13,204 nt of DNA from Lachnospiraceae bacterium (GCA_017463035.1 JAFTPY010000059.1:1-13204), one strand, 5' to 3'; positions 1-7,429 are shown, counted from the stretch's first letter. The notes: generated from the letters alone by a model not told the origin. Made by a program: numbers and translations.

Positions 1-2541
1 AATACCGCGCTCGTCCAGATCCTTTAACTTATCCTCACCAACGCCCGGAACATCACGGGTAATTTCTTCCGGTCCCAGCTTGGTATCACGGGACTCGATT
101 TCGTACTCCTCAATATGAACGGAAGTATAAACATCTTCCTGAACCAATCTTTCACTTAATAAAACCGCATCCTCGTAGTTGTAACCTTCCCAGGTCATGA
201 AACCGATTAACGGGTTCTTACCGAGAGCCAGCTCACCGTTAGAGGTGGACGGACCGTCTGCAATTACCTGACCTGCCTCAACTCTTTCACCCTTGTTAAC
301 AATCGGGCGCTGGTTGATACAGGTACCCTGGTTACTTCTGGTGAACTTGGACAGCTTGTAAGTATCCTTGGAGCCGTCGTCGGTCTTAATTACGATTTCG
401 GCTGCTGCCGCACGCTCAACCACACCGGCATTCTTAGCAACCACACACACACCGGAGTCAACCGCGGTCTTCATTTCCATACCGGTACCTACGGCCGGAG
501 CTTCGGTCATAAGAAGCGGAACTGCCTGACGCTGCATGTTGGAACCCATGAGCGCACGGTTTGCATCGTCGTTCTCAAGGAACGGAATCATGGCCGTAGC
601 AACGGAGAATACCATCTTCGGGGATACGTCCATCAAATCAATCTTCTTCTTCTCGAAGAGCAAGGTCTCTTCTCTGTAACGACCGGAAACGTTTGCGTTT
701 ACAAAGTATCCGTTCTCATCTAACGGTTCATTTGCCTGTGCTACAACGAACTTATCTTCCTCGTCTGCGGTCAGGTAAACTACCTCTTCCGTTACACGCG
801 GATTCTTCGGGTCGCTCTTATCAAGCTTACGATACGGAGCCTCTACAAAGCCGTACTCATTGATACGGGCGTAGGAAGCCAGGGAGTTAATAAGACCAAT
901 GTTCGGACCTTCCGGGGTCTCGATCGGACACATTCTTCCGTAATGGGAATAGTGTACGTCTCGAACTTCGAAGCCCGCACGGTCTCTGGAAAGACCACCC
1001 GGACCTAATGCGGAAAGACGACGCTTGTGGGTCAACTCACCGAGCGGGTTGTGCTGGTCCATGAACTGGGACAACTGGGAGCTGCCGAAGAACTCCTTTA
1101 CCGCTGCCGTCACCGGCTTAATGTTAATTAAGGACTGAGGACTGATAGTGCTCAAATCCATGGTAGACATACGCTCACGAACCACACGCTCCATACGGGA
1201 CAAACCGATACGGTACTGGTTCTGTAAAAGCTCACCTACCGCACGGATACGACGGTTACCGAGATGGTCGATATCGTCGGAATTACCGATGCCGTACTCT
1301 AAGTGAATGTTATAGTTAATGGAAGCCAAAATATCTTCCTTGGTAATGTGCTTCGGAATCAGCTCGTTCACACTGCGCTTAATTTCCTCAAGAAGCTCCT
1401 CACCGGTATAAGTATCCATTAATTCCTTAAGAACCGGATAGTAAACCTCTTCGGTAATACCGAGCTCCGCCTTATTGCAGTCAACAAATGCGTTCAAATC
1501 AACCATAAGGTTGGAAAGAATCTTAACGTTTCTCTCCTCGGTCTGTACCCAAAGGGACGGAACAGCCGCATTCTGCATGTTTACTGCAAGCTCCTCGGTG
1601 ATAATCGTACCGGTCTCCGCAAGAACCTCGCCGGTGGTAGTATCCACTACGTCCTTCGCCAGGGTGAAACCAACAATACGATTCTTAAATGCAAGCTTCT
1701 TATTGAACTTATAACGGCCTACCTTTGCAAGATCGTAACGTCTTGCATCGAAGAACATACCGTTGATAAGCGGCTCTGCGCTCTCTACGGAAAGCGGCTC
1801 GCCCGGACGAAGCTTCTTATATAACTCTAATAAACCATCCGTATAGTTCTCGGACGGGTCCTTTGCAAAACTTGCCATAATCTTCGGCTCTTCACCGAAC
1901 AAATCGATAATCTGCTGATTGGTACCGATACCTAAAGCACGGATAAGCACCGTAATCGGCACCTTACGATTTCTGTCTACGCGCACGTAAAAAACATCAT
2001 TGGAGTCAGTCTCATACTCCAACCATGCACCACGGTTCGGAATGACTGTACTGGAGTACAGGGTCTTACCGATCTTATCGTGACCGATTGCGTAATAAAT
2101 TCCAGGGGAACGAACCAACTGGCTAACGATAACACGTTCCGCACCATTAATCACGAACGTACCGGTAGCAGTCATGAGCGGCAAATCACCCATGAAGATG
2201 TCATGCTCTTTGATGTCGTCCGTCTCTTTGTTATGGAGTCTTACTCTCACCTTTAACGGTGCTGCGTAGGTAGCGTCGCGCTCTTTGCACTCTTCGATGC
2301 TGTACTTCACATCATCCTCGCAAAGCTGAAAACTTACAAACTCAAGATTCAGATGGTCACTGTAATCCGAAATCGGAGAAATATCTCTGAATACTTCATC
2401 CAATCCTTCTTCCAAAAACCAGCGATAAGAGTCCTTCTGCACCTCAATGAGGTTCGGCATCTCCAGTACTTCCTTCTGCTTGGAGAAGCTCATGCGGACA
2501 CCCTTGCCTACTTGCATCGGCTTAATTCTGTTCTTTTCCAT
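1..2541 (-). CDS. rpoB: RNA polymerase beta subunit, 3' end outside the window (partial)
   Basis: This is the catalytic beta subunit of RNA polymerase. 847 codons are present and in frame to the window edge, against roughly 1,200-1,300 for the family, so the C-terminal third is missing. The protein begins MEKNRIKPMQVGKGVRMSFS, and the lobe segment GAERVIVSQLVRSPG is present. The rifampicin pocket lies at about residues 482-510 (DNA about 1010-1095). It reads GSSQLSQFMDQHNPLGELTH, then KRRLSALGPGGL. The residues usually changed in resistance (the D of FMDQ, the H of THKRR, the S of LSALG) are wild type, so susceptibility at this target is expected. The start ATG at 2539-2541 follows an AAGGGGTG Shine-Dalgarno sequence. 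No frameshift was seen. The gene has its own promoter (2684-2712) and a leader of about 135 nt, which fits its separation from rplL. Confidence 0.98.
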   Translation of the reverse strand, partial: MEKNRIKPMQVGKGVRMSFSKQKEVLEMPNLIEVQKDSYRWFLEEGLDEVFRDISPISDYSDHLNLEFVSFQLCEDDVKYSIEECKERDATYAAPLKVRVRLHNKETDDIKEHDIFMGDLPLMTATGTFVINGAERVIVSQLVRSPGIYYAIGHDKIGKTLYSSTVIPNRGAWLEYETDSNDVFYVRVDRNRKVPITVLIRALGIGTNQQIIDLFGEEPKIMASFAKDPSENYTDGLLELYKKLRPGEPLSVESAEPLINGMFFDARRYDLAKVGRYKFNKKLAFKNRIVGFTLAKDVVDTTTGEVLAETGTIITEELAVNMQNAAVPSLWVQTEERNVKILSNLMVDLNAFVDCNKAELGITEEVYYPVLKELMDTYTGEELLEEIKRSVNELIPKHITKEDILASINYNIHLEYGIGNSDDIDHLGNRRIRAVGELLQNQYRIGLSRMERVVRERMSTMDLSTISPQSLINIKPVTAAVKEFFGSSQLSQFMDQHNPLGELTHKRRLSALGPGGLSRDRAGFEVRDVHYSHYGRMCPIETPEGPNIGLINSLASYARINEYGFVEAPYRKLDKSDPKNPRVTEEVVYLTADEEDKFVVAQANEPLDENGYFVNANVSGRYREETLLFEKKKIDLMDVSPKMVFSVATAMIPFLENDDANRALMGSNMQRQAVPLLMTEAPAVGTGMEMKTAVDSGVCVVAKNAGVVERAAAAEIVIKTDDGSKDTYKLSKFTRSNQGTCINQRPIVNKGERVEAGQVIADGPSTSNGELALGKNPLIGFMTWEGYNYEDAVLLSERLVQEDVYTSVHIEEYEIESRDTKLGPEEITRDVPGVGEDKLKDLDERGI

Positions 2542-2683
2542 GAACGATTTCACCCCTTGGATTATTTTTGGTCTGCCGGAAAATAAGGCCTGCATTTCGA
2601 TGTAAAAAAGGGCTTTTCTTTTCCGTCAGGATGTGCTATAATATACTTGTATGGGCACACCACACCACAATAGTGCATTTTTC

Positions 2684-2712
2684 ATGATAACATATTTATG
2701 TCAAGTTGTCAA
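2684..2712 (-). promoter_or_regulatory. Sigma-A-type promoter for rpoB
   Basis: Read on the minus strand, a perfect -35 TTGACA (2707-2712), a 17-nt spacer and a -10 TATCAT (2684-2689, 5/6 consensus) precede rpoB. A second TTGACA lies 8 nt downstream (2699-2704) but has no -10 at a workable distance. The predicted transcript start near 2677 gives a 5' leader of about 135 nt. Because a strong terminator lies just upstream (2776-2820), this promoter is probably the main source of rpoB mRNA. Confidence 0.8.
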
Positions 2713-2775
2713 GTTATTGAGACAACTTTTTTTATTTCAAAAAAAAGCATTTATTCAGACAAATTATTCCTTCTT

Positions 2776-2820
2776 ATAAAAAAGAACGAAGCCCGCCGCA
2801 TAAGGCGACAGGCTTCGCTA
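2776..2820 (-). terminator. Intrinsic terminator after the AraC-type gene
   Basis: On the minus strand GAAGCCTGTCGC and GCGGCGGGCTTC pair into a stem of about 13-14 bp with two G.U pairs. The loop is short, and the stem is followed by TTCTTTTTT. It begins some 15 nt after the AraC-type stop codon and insulates rpoB from that gene. Its core closely matches the terminators at 6678-6712 and 7986-8023. Confidence 0.88.
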
Positions 2821-2832
2821 AAATCACCCACA

Positions 2833-3723
2833 TTATTTCTTCTTTACCGGAATCCACAGTTCACAGAACACACCGCTTCTTCCCTTTTCAAAATAGATTT
2901 CATAATCGGTTTCTTCTGTTGACTCGTATCCCATCTGTGGCAGAAATTCCTTGTAGAACTTCGCCCAGGTATCACCGATACAATCCCCGTCCTCACCGAT
3001 ACAGTCAAACACAACATAAGTTCCCGGCTTCACATTCCAGATGCTATAACCTGCTTTTTGCATTTCTGAGAAATCAAAGCCCGATGTATCTTCATCAATC
3101 AAGACACCAATTCCATATTCAAACGTATCCGCACCTTCCTTTGTCGGAGAACATAACCCATACAAGTCTCGCTTTCCTTCTGGTCGTAGATTGCAAATCG
3201 GCCCTATAAGATTTTTGTCATTACACTCTCCCCAAAAATCAGGAATATCATGATTTTCCTCGTCATTGATGATTTCATTGGAAAAGCTTCTTACCACTGC
3301 AATAAATTTTTGTTGTTTTGTTTGTACGATTCTGTAATCCATACTTTTACCACCTTCCACGGTTATTTTAATAACAAGTGGATTGAAAAGTAAGAGCTTC
3401 GCAGAATCTTCTCTGGCAAATTTAGGCGCAATTCCATGAAACCTTGTAAAAGCCTTTGTAAAACTCTCCGGTGTTTCATACCCATACTTCAGCGCAATGT
3501 CCGTTATCTTCGCATCGGTTTCTACAATCTCCCTACCGGCCAAAGATAATCTACGGTTGCGGATATAGGTATTGGCAGTCATCCCTGTAAGAAAACTAAA
3601 TGCCCTATGAAACTCATAGCTCGAAGTGTGCACATGCTTCGCTACATCTTCGTAGTTAATTTCCTCCATAAGATGTTCTTCCATATACGAAATTGCCTGT
3701 TGCATTGCTGCGATCCATTCCAT
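2833..3723 (-). CDS. AraC-family regulator with C-terminal effector-binding (GyrI/Rob-like) domain
   Basis: This is a 296-residue cytoplasmic transcription regulator. Residues about 8-105 form the AraC/XylS double helix-turn-helix: a first HTH around EINYEDVAKHVHTSS and a second around ITDIALKYGYETPESFTKAF, ending in the family signature FHGIAP. Residues about 128-296 look like an AraC_E_bind/GyrI-like small-molecule binding domain, from MDYRIVQTKQQKFIAV to YEIYFEKGRSGVFCELWIPV. This N-terminal HTH plus C-terminal sensor layout is that of Rob-like and multidrug-responsive regulators; the ligand cannot be read from sequence. The start ATG at 3721-3723 has a strong AGGAGG site. A TATAAT box at 3748-3753 lies just upstream, with only a poor -35. 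It is monocistronic, lying 98 nt after hicB and ending in a terminator. No adjacent transporter suggests a target. Confidence 0.9.
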   Translation of the reverse strand: MEWIAAMQQAISYMEEHLMEEINYEDVAKHVHTSSYEFHRAFSFLTGMTANTYIRNRRLSLAGREIVETDAKITDIALKYGYETPESFTKAFTRFHGIAPKFAREDSAKLLLFNPLVIKITVEGGKSMDYRIVQTKQQKFIAVVRSFSNEIINDEENHDIPDFWGECNDKNLIGPICNLRPEGKRDLYGLCSPTKEGADTFEYGIGVLIDEDTSGFDFSEMQKAGYSIWNVKPGTYVVFDCIGEDGDCIGDTWAKFYKEFLPQMGYESTEETDYEIYFEKGRSGVFCELWIPVKKK

Positions 3724-3821
3724 ACTTTTATCCTCCTGTTGAAGACTATTATAAGAGCATTTTGAAAAGGTTACATTTCCCGGCTTGCGAAGATTTGTCA
3801 GGTGGTAATCTCCCCACTATA

Positions 3822-4199
3822 TTACCCCTGTACCTTTAACAATAAAGCCTCTTGTAGCACCTGCGAAAAATTCACTCCCTTTGCCATTGCTCTATCATTA
3901 AGCCACGCCGGAATCGTCAATGTTTTCTTCACCGCCTTCGTCTCCTTGTACTGATCGATATCACACGACACCAAAGAAGTAAATCCATCCTCTGCCGACA
4001 GCGTCCCTATATCAGACGGCACCGCAATCGGACGCTCTTGTTCCAAGAGTGTCAAGATATACCCTGCCAAAGCTTCTTGCGCACATGCCATAGTCTCGGC
4101 CACAGAAGAACCATAGCTGTGACATCCCGGCAAATCCGGAAACTCTACCCAATAAGAATTCTCTTCTTTATGAAATACCGCCGGATAAACAAATAACAT
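3822..4199 (-). CDS. hicB: HicB-family antitoxin
   Basis: This 125-residue antitoxin of a type II HicAB system neutralises the HicA RNase and should repress the operon. Residues 1-60 are the degenerate RNase-H-like HicB fold, with the signature SYWVEFPDLPGCHSYG at 15-30. Residues about 86-121 form the C-terminal DNA-binding (ribbon-helix-helix-like) tail, KKTLTIPAWLNDRAM then GVNFSQVLQEAL. An upstream in-frame GTG at 4218-4220 would add seven residues, but those codons contain the AGGAGG ribosome binding site. ATG at 4197-4199 is therefore preferred. It follows hicA by 27 nt in the toxin-first order normal for HicAB. A GGTAAT/ATTACC hairpin sits at its end without a U-tract, so termination there is uncertain. 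Confidence 0.92.
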   Translation of the reverse strand: MLFVYPAVFHKEENSYWVEFPDLPGCHSYGSSVAETMACAQEALAGYILTLLEQERPIAVPSDIGTLSAEDGFTSLVSCDIDQYKETKAVKKTLTIPAWLNDRAMAKGVNFSQVLQEALLLKVQG

Positions 4200-4226
4200 A
4201 AACTTCCGCCTCCTTTTCACTCCATA

Positions 4227-4403
4227 CTATTTTAATCCTGTCTCTTTCAAAATCTTGCTTAGCAACCCAACCGGAACATCTTTCCCATGTATCGGCACTG
4301 TCATAGTCTGCTCTCCCTTTTGAAGAATATGATGACTCCCGGTAATTCGAATCAACTTCCATCCGCTCTTCTTCAGAAGCTTTAGTAAATCTTTATCCCT
4401 CAT
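4227..4403 (-). CDS. hicA: HicA-family mRNA interferase toxin
   Basis: This 58-residue toxin starts MRDKDLLKLLKKSGW and ends ILKETGLK. HicA toxins are small double-stranded-RNA-binding-fold RNases that cut mRNA during stress. The family hallmark GSHH (residues 22-25, with the presumed catalytic His24) and the T-V-P-x-H strand (residues 35-39) are both intact, so the toxin should be active. Its length is typical. The ATG at 4401-4403 has an AAAGGGTGA ribosome binding site and lies 14 nt downstream of the -10 box, so the leader is very short. It is the first gene of the pair with hicB. A longer ORF in another frame on the same strand (4168-4362) overlaps it and is not coding. Confidence 0.92.
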   Translation of the reverse strand: MRDKDLLKLLKKSGWKLIRITGSHHILQKGEQTMTVPIHGKDVPVGLLSKILKETGLK

Positions 4404-4417
4404 AACTCACCCTTTCC

Positions 4418-4446
4418 ATCATAACACGTATAGTACGTATAGTCAA
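4418..4446 (-). promoter_or_regulatory. hicAB promoter with tandem 9-bp repeat operator
   Basis: On the minus strand a -35 TTGACT (4441-4446), a 17-nt spacer and a -10 TATGAT (4418-4423) precede hicA. The spacer and -35 edge are occupied by two perfect tandem copies of ACTATACGT (4426-4434 and 4435-4443). HicB antitoxins repress their own operons, so these repeats are the natural candidate operator. The assignment of HicB binding is inference. Confidence 0.75.
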
Positions 4447-4722
4447 GATTATAAAGCAACAATATTCTTCCCCTTCTCTTAAATGGAAACTACGGTGCGA
4501 AACCACCGGAACTAAGACAACAGACACAGGATAGCACCTTACATTGTATAAAATATGTAGAAGTCATATTCTGTCATAGAATAGTATAACATGGTTTAAG
4601 CATAATAACAAGTTTTTTCGCGTTCAATGTATTTGAACGCTATCGGCTAATCAAAAAGAGAACTGCCCAAAACTTTTTTCAAGCTGTTCTCTTTATCTCT
4701 TTAATCGCCTATCGCTCTTGGT
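4447..4722 (-). other. Non-coding gap between the C39/BtrH-like gene and hicAB
   Basis: About 280 bp with no credible gene. Besides the terminator at 4653-4696 it holds an 8-bp perfect hairpin GCGTTCAA/TTGAACGC (4620-4640) lacking a U-tract. It also holds a promoter-like pair on the minus strand: TTGTTA (4606-4611), 17 nt, TATACT (4583-4588). Just downstream of that -10 lies a direct repeat TATGAC-AGAA-TATGAC. A transcript from here would run about 170 nt before reaching hicA with no ORF of note, so it could be a long hicA leader, a small RNA, or nothing. Confidence 0.4.
4653..4696 (-). terminator. Intrinsic terminator of the C39/BtrH-like gene
   Basis: On the minus strand AAAGAGAAC-A-GC pairs with GGC-A-GTTCTCTTT around an A/T-rich loop and is followed by TTTTTG. 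The AAAGAGAAC/GTTCTCTTT arms are perfectly complementary. It lies shortly after the stop codon at 4723. Because the sequence is nearly symmetrical it may also work on the opposite strand. Confidence 0.75.
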
Positions 4723-5709
4723 TTATATCATCTTTTCTATTACACATTTTGTAAACTCCACATTCTTTTCCTCGCTTACTTTTAACTCCTGCATAGTTTT
4801 CACAATCTCCGGATAGCCTCCCTTATCTATCGGCTCAAACAAGGAGTTCCACCCTTCGGTGCCTCCGCCCAAAGTATCAAACATCAATTTGCGGTACAAA
4901 CCGACTGTTGTCCGAAATGCTTCTATGAGCCGTGCCAATGCTTCACTCGGCTGTTCCTTCTGCATCTCTTCCAGATACAGTAATAATGCATCCTTCCGCT
5001 CATAAAAGATTCCAATACAATATTTAAACCCAAAGGAATCCAATCTATCCTCTTTCACCGCAGCAATCATTGCATCATATGCCGCCAGACCATACGCACG
5101 TCCGCTCTCATGGACTGCTCCCATTCCCTGCACATACAAACGAAGTGCCTCTGCATACGCCCGATTCCAATCTACCTCGTGTACCTTTTCAGGAATTTCG
5201 CAATACAACACCGGTGCCCACTCAAATGTCTTGCCTAAATTACTGTATAATATAGGCATACTGGTATTCGTATTCCGGCTTCCGATTCCCTTCGGAAAGA
5301 ATACCTTATCCTCGTCATCATAACCGTATATCACACCAAATTCTCCGGTGTCGATTCCCCACGTAACGCATGCCCTTCCGGCTTCAATTCCTTCCTTGAT
5401 TGCCACAACGGCTTCCTCCTGCACCGCAGAATACTCTTCCACTCCCGGTGCAGCATAATACTTCTTCGTCCGCACACCGATTCGTTCCATAAAACAAGCG
5501 TGGTCTTCCATCCAGTCATAATCCGTCACCGGCAGCGAACTGCAATTTGCATCCACACAAAAACGGGAGGCAATTCCCGTTACACTTAAAAACTTCTGAA
5601 ACGTATCCTCCTTGTTCCACATTCCGCAATGCTCCAGTACACTCATCATGCTGATTGCATAGGTATTCCATGCAGAAAACACCTCAATGTCCAATTTCTT
5701 CTTTGCCAT
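4723..5709 (-). CDS. C39-peptidase-like / BtrH-like protein of unknown function
   Basis: This is a 328-residue soluble protein with no signal peptide or membrane helix. The N-terminal half resembles the papain-like C39/BtrH_N fold: an opening helix FSAWNTYAISMMSVLEHCG (residues 11-29), then a strand-turn-strand ACVTWGIDTGEFGVIYGYDD (113-132). That second block matches the position where these families carry 'vIvGYD'. The catalytic Cys expected at the start of the first helix is absent (Trp14-Asn15 instead), so a peptidase activity is doubtful; an acyl-transfer or binding role is equally possible. The C-terminal half is helical and not recognised. ATG at 5707-5709 has a strong GGAGGAG site. 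It lies 60 nt after the WYL-type regulator, with an operator-like palindrome in between, suggesting the regulator controls it. The family call is by resemblance only. Confidence 0.6.
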   Translation of the reverse strand: MAKKKLDIEVFSAWNTYAISMMSVLEHCGMWNKEDTFQKFLSVTGIASRFCVDANCSSLPVTDYDWMEDHACFMERIGVRTKKYYAAPGVEEYSAVQEEAVVAIKEGIEAGRACVTWGIDTGEFGVIYGYDDEDKVFFPKGIGSRNTNTSMPILYSNLGKTFEWAPVLYCEIPEKVHEVDWNRAYAEALRLYVQGMGAVHESGRAYGLAAYDAMIAAVKEDRLDSFGFKYCIGIFYERKDALLLYLEEMQKEQPSEALARLIEAFRTTVGLYRKLMFDTLGGGTEGWNSLFEPIDKGGYPEIVKTMQELKVSEEKNVEFTKCVIEKMI

Positions 5710-5755
5710 AGCAAACTCCTCCTTTTTCTTTATATCCCTATTATCTCACAGGAGG

Positions 5756-5774
5756 TATGACATATGATGTCATA
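5756..5774. promoter_or_regulatory. 19-bp palindrome, candidate WYL-regulator operator
   Basis: TATGACA (5756-5762) and TGTCATA (5768-5774) are perfect inverted 7-mers around a 5-bp centre. The palindrome overlaps the WYL-gene stop codon and sits just upstream of a -10-like GATAAT with no good -35. That location would suit an activator or a repressor of the C39/BtrH-like gene. Assigning the WYL protein as its ligand is inference from adjacency. Confidence 0.55.
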
Positions 5775-6372
5775 GTAATTCCAAAAGCCTGGAAAGTCTT
5801 TCCTTCATATGCTCCCGCAGCCAATTCGGCTTTATAATCCGAAACTCCAGACCACCGGCAATCAAAACACTGATAAAGACATCCGGGTCAAAAAACGCAT
5901 AGGTATAGGTCTGCCCCTCCGCCTTCCCGCAAAGAAAATACTCCAAAGGTCCCACAGATATTCTTCCTCCCAACATCTCAATTTCCGCAAAATACGGTTC
6001 TCTTGTCATGCCGCCATCACCCTCACCGTTCCCCGATTCCTCAGATATCTTGGACAAAATCTCAGCCTGCCCCTGATACTTTCCGTACCCGAAGGAACTT
6101 AATTCCTTACTCTGCTTTGCCAGCAACCGTACCGTCTCCCTCTCGCTTTCCGACAAGAAAAAGCTCGGCAACACATACTCCTTCTCATACCGATATCCAC
6201 GTTCCTTCGCACAATACTCCAAAGGTGCATTCATGGAATCTCTCATATACTCAATATCCCGCTGCGCCTGTCGGCTCGAAATTTCAAACCGTTCCGCCAG
6301 AGTTCCGGCATTCGGATATACATTCTCCACGACTCTATTGTGAAACCAAATCATTCTCTGATAAGCTGAAAT
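5770..6372 (-). CDS. YafY/WYL-family HTH regulator, apparent AUU start
   Basis: About 200 residues. The N-terminal winged HTH is clear (NAGTLAERFEISSRQAQRDI, then RDSMNAPLEYCAKERGYRYE). The C-terminal segment, from YAFFDPDVFISVLIAGGLEF to RLSRLLELL, is like the WCX tail that follows WYL domains. The middle is short: family members are usually near 300 residues, and no W-Y-L motif or full beta-barrel is visible, so the ligand domain seems reduced. The first ATG (6352-6354) lies 24 nt from the GGGAGGTG site at 6378-6385, too far. An in-frame ATT at 6370-6372 sits 5 nt from it and adds MSAYQR, which matches how relatives begin ('YxRMxWFH'). Hence an AUU start is proposed, or a recent ATG-to-ATT mutation. 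The stop overlaps the palindrome upstream of the next gene. Confidence 0.75.
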   Translation of the reverse strand: MSAYQRMIWFHNRVVENVYPNAGTLAERFEISSRQAQRDIEYMRDSMNAPLEYCAKERGYRYEKEYVLPSFFLSESERETVRLLAKQSKELSSFGYGKYQGQAEILSKISEESGNGEGDGGMTREPYFAEIEMLGGRISVGPLEYFLCGKAEGQTYTYAFFDPDVFISVLIAGGLEFRIIKPNWLREHMKERLSRLLELL

Positions 6373-6394
6373 AAAAACACCTCCCTTTTATACA

Positions 6395-6423
6395 AAATTA
6401 ACACTACGGTCGCATACAGTCAA
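6395..6423 (-). promoter_or_regulatory. Possible promoter of the WYL-family gene
   Basis: On the minus strand TTGACT (6418-6423) is separated by 17 nt from TAATTT (6395-6400), about 10 nt before the ribosome binding site at 6378-6385. The -10 is weak (3-4 of 6). Confidence 0.35.
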
Positions 6424-6438
6424 GACAATGGATGCCTC

Positions 6439-6570
6439 CTATAAACCACAGAGAAACAGCCTCTTACCGGTCACATCATAGAAAGTTGTCACCTTATCCC
6501 AACTTTCCGCATAAGTACCGTCTCCGCGCTCATAGCGAAACGATTCCTCTTTTTCACGAGACTCCCTCAT
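6439..6570 (-). pseudogene. Possible gene remnant or small protein (43 codons)
   Basis: A 43-codon reading frame MRESREKEESFRYERGDG...TFYDVTGKRLFLCGL lies between the XRE regulator's terminator and the WYL gene. The composition of its last 30 residues looks protein-like (FRYERGDGTYAESWDKV), but the ATG at 6568-6570 has no ribosome binding site and an in-frame stop lies 11 codons upstream. The best reading is the C-terminal scrap of a decayed gene. I do not recognise its family. The rest of the 6373-6727 gap holds only the weak promoter (6395-6423), this frame, A/T-rich DNA and the terminator at 6678-6712. Confidence 0.3.
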
Positions 6571-6677
6571 ATCGGATAATCGATATGTTTTTTATGAAAC
6601 AGATCGATATAGATTACTTTACCTTTATATACTTCTACTCTCTTTCATTATACACAGTTCTCATTAGGAACGCAATT

Positions 6678-6712
6678 CAAAAAAGCCCACCACATTCTGC
6701 GACAGGCTTCTT
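6678..6712 (-). terminator. Intrinsic terminator of the HTH-XRE membrane protein gene
   Basis: On the minus strand AAGCCTGTCGCA pairs with TGTGGTGGGCTT (two G.U pairs and one weak position), followed by TTTTTTG. It starts about 15 nt after the stop codon. Its core is of the same sequence type as the terminators at 2776-2820 and 7986-8023. Confidence 0.82.
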
Positions 6713-6727
6713 CCTCTTTCAATAACG

Positions 6728-7429
6728 TTACCTTTTTTCAATGACTCTTGAAAACAACATTCCCAACAGACATCCCACAAAACCTCCACCAACCGGAATG
6801 CAAAGAAACATCGCAAAATACTGATTCTCAGCTACCACACTGGGAGAACTCGCTCCAAAAGCTCCCAAATAAGTCACCAAACAAAACAGTAAGCCTGCAA
6901 TGTTGATTGCAATCGGCACACACTTCACCGCAAAACGTTTCACCCTCGACATAACCATCTGAATCACACCGAAAAGCAACGCAAAACCAAGAAAAATCAT
7001 TACACTTGCCATAAAACTACCTCCATCAAATTGAATTTGAGCATTGCCAAGCCACGTTGCCTGAGCAACAGAAACATGCAATGAGAGGTATGCACCGATA
7101 CAAACTACGAGAGCGGTTGATACAATACTTAACACTGCCATACATAACATCCTTCTATAATGTCCTTTCAGTAGCGCAAGCATATTTTCCTCTGCTTTAT
7201 CCTTATAATCCCTATCAACAAGTCGTTCTCCCGAAAGTAATTCATTTACAGAAATCGTCAAAGTCTCACATAAAGGCATCATCAAAGAAACATCCGGAAG
7301 TCCATTCCCTGTTTCCCACTTGCTGATTGTCTTATCACTGATATCAAGAATATCAGCAAGTTGACGTTGTGTTAAATTCTTTTCCTTTCGCATTCTCGCA
7401 ATAAATTGCCCAATCTTGATTTGGTCCAT
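6728..7429 (-). CDS. HTH-XRE transcription regulator with C-terminal membrane domain
   Basis: A 233-residue protein. Residues 4-62 are a classic XRE/Cro helix-turn-helix: IGQFIARMRKEKNLTQRQLA, then ISDKTISKWETGNGLPDVSL. After a short charged linker come four hydrophobic segments at about 94-117, 138-160, 171-192 and 204-228, so the DNA-binding domain should be tethered to the cytoplasmic face of the membrane. This layout is common in Clostridia, where such proteins are thought to respond to envelope or host-derived signals; the signal is unknown here. ATG at 7427-7429 follows a GGAGGTAG site. It is a single-gene unit ending in its own terminator. A 13-bp imperfect direct repeat upstream (7486-7532) may be its binding site. 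No exporter or target gene is adjacent. Confidence 0.88.
   Translation of the reverse strand: MDQIKIGQFIARMRKEKNLTQRQLADILDISDKTISKWETGNGLPDVSLMMPLCETLTISVNELLSGERLVDRDYKDKAEENMLALLKGHYRRMLCMAVLSIVSTALVVCIGAYLSLHVSVAQATWLGNAQIQFDGGSFMASVMIFLGFALLFGVIQMVMSRVKRFAVKCVPIAINIAGLLFCLVTYLGAFGASSPSVVAENQYFAMFLCIPVGGGFVGCLLGMLFSRVIEKR

Noticed and set aside
1010..1095. Possible rifampicin-resistance substitution in rpoB
   Set aside because: The pocket residues usually altered in resistance are all wild type; the His and Gly in DQHNPLGEL are common natural variation.
4168..4362. 64-codon minus-strand frame overlapping hicA and hicB
   Set aside because: The alternative frame encodes a complete HicA with GSHH motif and ribosome binding site; this one has neither.
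4426..4443. CRISPR-like short repeat
   Set aside because: Only two abutting 9-bp copies with no spacers, located in a promoter; no cas genes in the window.
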